Source of the DNA: Apibacter raozihei
GTDB taxonomy: Bacteria > Bacteroidota > Bacteroidia > Flavobacteriales > Weeksellaceae
Assembly: GCF_004014855.1 (NCBI RefSeq)
Contig: NZ_CP034930.1
Location: 1,116,001-1,180,000, forward strand
Length of the DNA stretch: 64,000 nucleotides
Direction of reading: 5' to 3'
Shown: piece by piece, positions 61,080 to 64,000 of the stretch
How the letters are laid out: each line of letters starts with the position of its first letter
Position numbering within the stretch: position 1 is the first letter of the stretch
Program-made: the position numbers and the translations under genes
Notes under the pieces: model-generated
What the model saw: the letters and a program-made list of their open reading frames with translations, nothing else
Told to the model about the DNA's origin: nothing
The model's database searches: none

Positions 61080-62120
61080 TTAATGCTTATTGGCTAACTG
61101 CCCACAGGCTGCATCAATATCTTCGCCCCGGCTTTTTCTTACTTTAGCAGTAATTCCGTTTTTCTCCAGAAGTTGGATATAGCGTTCTGTAATTTGGTTG
61201 GAAGCCTGATTATAGCCTCCTTCCTCAATAGAATTATATTGAATCAAATTGACTTTAGACGGTACTTTTTTACAAAATCTTACCAGCGCCTGAATATCTT
61301 CGTCAGTATCATTAATCCCTTTCCATACAATATATTCAAAGGTAATTCTGCTTTTTGTTTTTAAGTACCAATACTGTAAAGACTCCATAACATCTGATAA
61401 AGGAAATTTAATGCTGAATGGCATTAATTGATTTCTCTTACTTTCTATAGCTGAGTGAAGAGATAAAGCAAGACGAACTTTTAAATTTTCATCTGCCAGT
61501 TTACTAATCATTTTAGGTATTCCGGAAGTGGATACAGTAATTCTGCGAGGTGACATGCCTAACCCTTTTTCATCTGTTATTTTCCGTATAGCTTCGGTAA
61601 CAGAGGGATAATTAAGCATGGGTTCACCCATACCCATAAAAACAATATTAGAAAGAGGCTTTTCATGATACTCTCGGCTTTGCTTATCTATCAAAACCAC
61701 CTGATCTACAATTTCAGCAGGAGTAAGATTTCTCATTCTGGAAAGTCTTGCCGTTGCACAAAAGGTACAATCAAGACTGCATCCAACCTGAGAAGATACA
61801 CAAGCTGTCGTTCGGGTAGAAGTTGGAATCATTACCGATTCAACCACATTGCCATCATGAAGCTTTACCGCATTTTTTATAGTTCCATCTATAGACCTCT
61901 GCATAACGTGTATTTCTGCAGGATTTATAATAAAATGTTCATCCAGTTTTTCTCGTAAAGATTTCGACAGATTGGTCATATCAGAAAGAGAATGAGCATT
62001 TTTATTCCACAACCATTCATATACCTGACGGGCACGAAACGCTTTTTCACCGATAGATGAAAAGTAAGCCTCAAGTTCATGTAAACTTAAGGCTCTTATA
62101 TCTTTTTTAGTTGTGTTCAA
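61080..62120 (-). CDS. rlmN: 23S rRNA/tRNA adenine C2-methyltransferase RlmN
   Basis: Radical SAM enzyme that makes m2A2503 in 23S rRNA and m2A37 in tRNA. The radical SAM motif C-x3-C-x2-C is CSLDCTFC. The methyl-carrier cysteines are in TACVSSQVGC (upstream) and DAACGQLANKH (C-terminal). GMGEPMLNYPSV, RRITVSTSGIP and LALSLHSA are diagnostic. The 346 aa are normal. It lies 16 nt downstream of queA on the same strand, probably co-transcribed. Confidence 0.96.
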   Translation of the reverse strand: MNTTKKDIRALSLHELEAYFSSIGEKAFRARQVYEWLWNKNAHSLSDMTNLSKSLREKLDEHFIINPAEIHVMQRSIDGTIKNAVKLHDGNVVESVMIPTSTRTTACVSSQVGCSLDCTFCATARLSRMRNLTPAEIVDQVVLIDKQSREYHEKPLSNIVFMGMGEPMLNYPSVTEAIRKITDEKGLGMSPRRITVSTSGIPKMISKLADENLKVRLALSLHSAIESKRNQLMPFSIKFPLSDVMESLQYWYLKTKSRITFEYIVWKGINDTDEDIQALVRFCKKVPSKVNLIQYNSIEEGGYNQASNQITERYIQLLEKNGITAKVRKSRGEDIDAACGQLANKH

Positions 62121-62136
62121 AATATAATCCCGTATG

Positions 62137-63186
62137 TTATATGATTAGCATAGCATCACCATACGAATAAAATTTATATCCTTCTTTAATAGCTTCTTTA
62201 TAAGCCTTCATAATCAGATCATAACCCGCAAAAGCTGCGATCATCATCATTAAGGTTGATTTAGGTGTATGAAAATTGGTAATCATAGCATCTGCAATAC
62301 CAAAATCGTAAGGAGGAAATATAAATTTATTCGTCCATCCATCATAGGGATTCAATCGTTTATTAGCAGATACAGAAGTTTCAATAGCCCTCATCGAGGT
62401 CGTACCCACAGCACATACACGATGTTTACTTTCAATTGCATTATTAACTATTTTGCAAGTTTTTTCATTTATACTGATTTGTTCGCTTTCCATTTTGTGC
62501 TTGGAGAGGTCTTCAACTTCTACAGAAGCAAAAGTTCCTAATCCAACATGTAAAGTAACTTCAGCAAATTCAACGCCTTTAATTTCCAGCCGTTTAAGTA
62601 AATGTTTCGAAAAATGTAATCCGGCAGTAGGTGCTGCTACAGCTCCTTCTTCCTTTGCATAAATAGTTTGATAACGTTCAGCATCATCAGCATCCGGTTT
62701 TCTTTTAATATATTTTGGAAGTGGTGTTTCCCCTAGTTCTTTTAATTTTCTTCTGAATTCTTCATAAGAACCATCAAATAAAAAACGTAAAGTTCTTCCA
62801 CGGGAAGTGGTATTATCTACTACCTCAGCTACCAGACTATCATCTTCTGTAAAAAACAGTTTATTACCGATTCGGATCTTTCTGGCAGGATCTACCAATA
62901 CGTCCCAAATTCTTGATTCAGCATCAAGTTCACGAAGTAAGAAAACTTCAATTTGGGCTCCGGTTTTTTCCTTGTTGCCATATAAGCGAGCGGGAAAAAC
63001 TTTTGTATTATTCAAAATAAAGACATCTCCTTCGTCAAAATAGTCAATGACATCTTTAAATAATTTATGTTCAATTTCCCCTGTCTTTTTGTGTACCACC
63101 ATTAACCTTGCCTCATCTCTGTTTTCCGCAGGTCTTTCAGCCAATAACTCAGGGGGTAATTTAAAATCAAAATCTGAAGTCTTCAT
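62137..63186 (-). CDS. queA: S-adenosylmethionine:tRNA ribosyltransferase-isomerase QueA
   Basis: Penultimate step of queuosine synthesis: it transfers the ribosyl part of SAM to preQ1 at tRNA position 34. Diagnostic motifs are [61 protein letters not shown] and [33 protein letters not shown]. The 349 aa are complete. It has a good promoter on the minus strand and leads rlmN, so two RNA-modification enzymes share a transcript. Confidence 0.97.
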   Translation of the reverse strand: MKTSDFDFKLPPELLAERPAENRDEARLMVVHKKTGEIEHKLFKDVIDYFDEGDVFILNNTKVFPARLYGNKEKTGAQIEVFLLRELDAESRIWDVLVDPARKIRIGNKLFFTEDDSLVAEVVDNTTSRGRTLRFLFDGSYEEFRRKLKELGETPLPKYIKRKPDADDAERYQTIYAKEEGAVAAPTAGLHFSKHLLKRLEIKGVEFAEVTLHVGLGTFASVEVEDLSKHKMESEQISINEKTCKIVNNAIESKHRVCAVGTTSMRAIETSVSANKRLNPYDGWTNKFIFPPYDFGIADAMITNFHTPKSTLMMMIAAFAGYDLIMKAYKEAIKEGYKFYSYGDAMLII

Positions 63187-63212
63187 TTATAAATATTTTC
63201 AATTTAAGTTTG

Positions 63213-63244
63213 CAAATATACAATATGAAACACCCTAAAGTCAA
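63213..63244 (-). promoter_or_regulatory. queA-rlmN promoter
   Basis: On the minus strand TTG (63244-63242), 21 nt spacer, TATATTTG (63220-63213), with the queA start at 63186. This is a full Bacteroidota-type promoter. Confidence 0.72.
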
Positions 63245-63350
63245 GTATTTCTTAATATAAGCTTCCTCAAACATATTTTAATCAGAAGATTCTAAAGATT
63301 TGGCAGGTTTTTTGTTCTCGAATGCGCATTAATAGTAATATAACTAAATT

Positions 63351-63881
63351 ATGAAAAATGTTATGCAAATAACAAATAAGTATTTGAAATTGTCTTTAAT
63401 TCTTGTATTTCTGATAATGCTTTATAATTGCGGAACGCATAAAAATGAAAAAAGGGACAATAATGAAATTGGTGGAAGTGAAAAGGTAATTGCTGGTTCA
63501 GAGTTTTCCTTAGTTGAAACTTCAAACTCGGATTTTCTGTCAATTGATAATATAAAGTCTAAAGATACCTGGGAGTTGGTTAAAATGAACGGTAAGTCTG
63601 CGAAAGATTTATTTGATAAAGTTCCCACCTTAAGTTTTGACAAAGCAGAATCACGAGTACAGGGGTTTGCCGGATGTAATCGTTACAGTGGTGGTTTTGC
63701 ATTGGAAGGAAATAAATTTATAATATCCAGACTCGTAACCACCCGTATGATGTGTCAAAATAAAAATGATGAATACGGATTTACTCAGGCAATGGAAAGT
63801 GTAAACATCGCAAAATATGAAGGCAACAATTTGTTTTTGTTTAAGGATGGACAGTTGATTTTAGAATTTGTAAAAAAATAA
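63351..63881 (+). CDS. META domain-containing lipoprotein
   Basis: Secreted protein with one META (HslJ-like) domain. The N-terminal signal (LKLSLILVFLIMLYNC) has a probable lipidation Cys27, although Asn at -1 is atypical. A polar spacer runs to about residue 65, then the domain: DTWELVKMNGKSAKDLFDKVPTLSFDKAESRVQGFAGCNRYSGGFAL, ISRLVTTRMMCQNKNDE and LILEFVKK. GCNRYSG is the META hallmark. The 176 aa are complete. Family roles range from heat-shock motility to antibiotic tolerance; none can be assigned here. Confidence 0.87.
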   Translation: MKNVMQITNKYLKLSLILVFLIMLYNCGTHKNEKRDNNEIGGSEKVIAGSEFSLVETSNSDFLSIDNIKSKDTWELVKMNGKSAKDLFDKVPTLSFDKAESRVQGFAGCNRYSGGFALEGNKFIISRLVTTRMMCQNKNDEYGFTQAMESVNIAKYEGNNLFLFKDGQLILEFVKK

Positions 63882-63956
63882 ATTTCTTGTGTTTTTCGGA
63901 TATTTCCGATAAATATTTTTGAATTTTTAAATAATTATACTTAGTTAAGATCAGAG

Positions 63957-63983
63957 AAGGCCAGTTGTTTACTGGCCTTTTCC
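63957..63983 (+). terminator. Terminator of META lipoprotein gene
   Basis: A 9 bp perfect stem (AAGGCCAGT with ACTGGCCTT, 5 nt loop) followed by a short pyrimidine tract. Confidence 0.85.
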
Positions 63984-64000
63984 TTATTTTATAGTTAGCT

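Noticed and set aside
1-64000. tRNA or rRNA genes and CRISPR arrays
   Set aside because: No T-loop/acceptor-stem pattern, rRNA block or regularly spaced repeat was found while reading both strands.

Overview
This is a low-GC chromosomal window from a member of the Bacteroidota, class Flavobacteriia. The gene content and order look like a Weeksellaceae-type genome, though I do not assert a genus. Evidence for this: -7 promoter boxes of the Bacteroidota form TAnnTTTG with little Shine-Dalgarno signal; type IX secretion (T9SS) genes porV and porZ; proteins with T9SS C-terminal sorting domains; the operon miaB / sigma-54 activator / lptE / TPR protein / secG; the adjacent pair recO-porZ; the block nusB / DUF1573 / yajC; and a GYDIA-type GHMP kinase. 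I see no rRNA, tRNA, CRISPR array, prophage or insertion sequence. Most of the window is conserved housekeeping chromosome.

Layout. 1-4770: tRNA modification and envelope operon (miaB, sigma-54 activator, lptE, TPR protein, secG). 4834-7827: nusB, a DUF1573 lipoprotein, yajC, then mnmA. 7833-11872 (minus): recO, porZ, an acyltransferase. 12056-14727: rplM-rpsI and rpsB-tsf, each behind a structured leader. 14780-15821: about 1 kb with no intact gene and two decayed small reading frames. 15822-27160: accessory and stress genes: a lipoprotein with a possible caspase-like (clan CD) dyad, two AraC regulators, an aldo/keto reductase, an Nramp-UspA fusion, an alkyltransferase-like protein, a Nudix hydrolase, Tpx, an SDR, FbaA and a SIMPL protein. 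Three orphan terminators in its gaps mark possible small RNAs. 27240-30422: a cobalamin riboswitch, metE and a thioesterase. 30600-33385: DUF421 protein, FAH-family protein, DEDDh exonuclease, pssA. 33524-39494: porV, then rimP-nusA-infB behind a terminator and mini-ORF. 39632-46019: two paralogous T9SS-exported subtilisin-like proteases and a Porin_10-type protein. 46059-52408: thioesterase, nucleotidyltransferase, GHMP kinase, bcp, recA, a tyrosine-phosphatase lipoprotein and a FUSC protein. 52885-58826: gltB-gltD. 58931-63881: EamA and PnuC-type transporters, a small unknown, rlmN, queA and a META-domain lipoprotein.

How the genes fit together. PorV and PorZ belong to the outer-membrane complex that releases and anchors T9SS cargo; the two subtilases and PorZ itself carry sorting domains, so machine and cargo are both here. 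SecG, YajC and LptE cover Sec translocation and LPS assembly. MiaB, MnmA, QueA and RlmN form a tRNA/rRNA-modification set. MetE is placed under vitamin B12 control by a well-formed riboswitch.

The most interesting unexplained items are RNA-level: a possible three-way-junction leader on rpsB, an attenuator-like terminator with a 15-codon ORF before rimP-nusA-infB, and three short promoter/terminator units in otherwise empty gaps. At the protein level, the lipoprotein at 15822-16670 with His180 and Cys207 in a clan-CD-like pattern is the best candidate for an undescribed enzyme. No clearly new multigene system was found.
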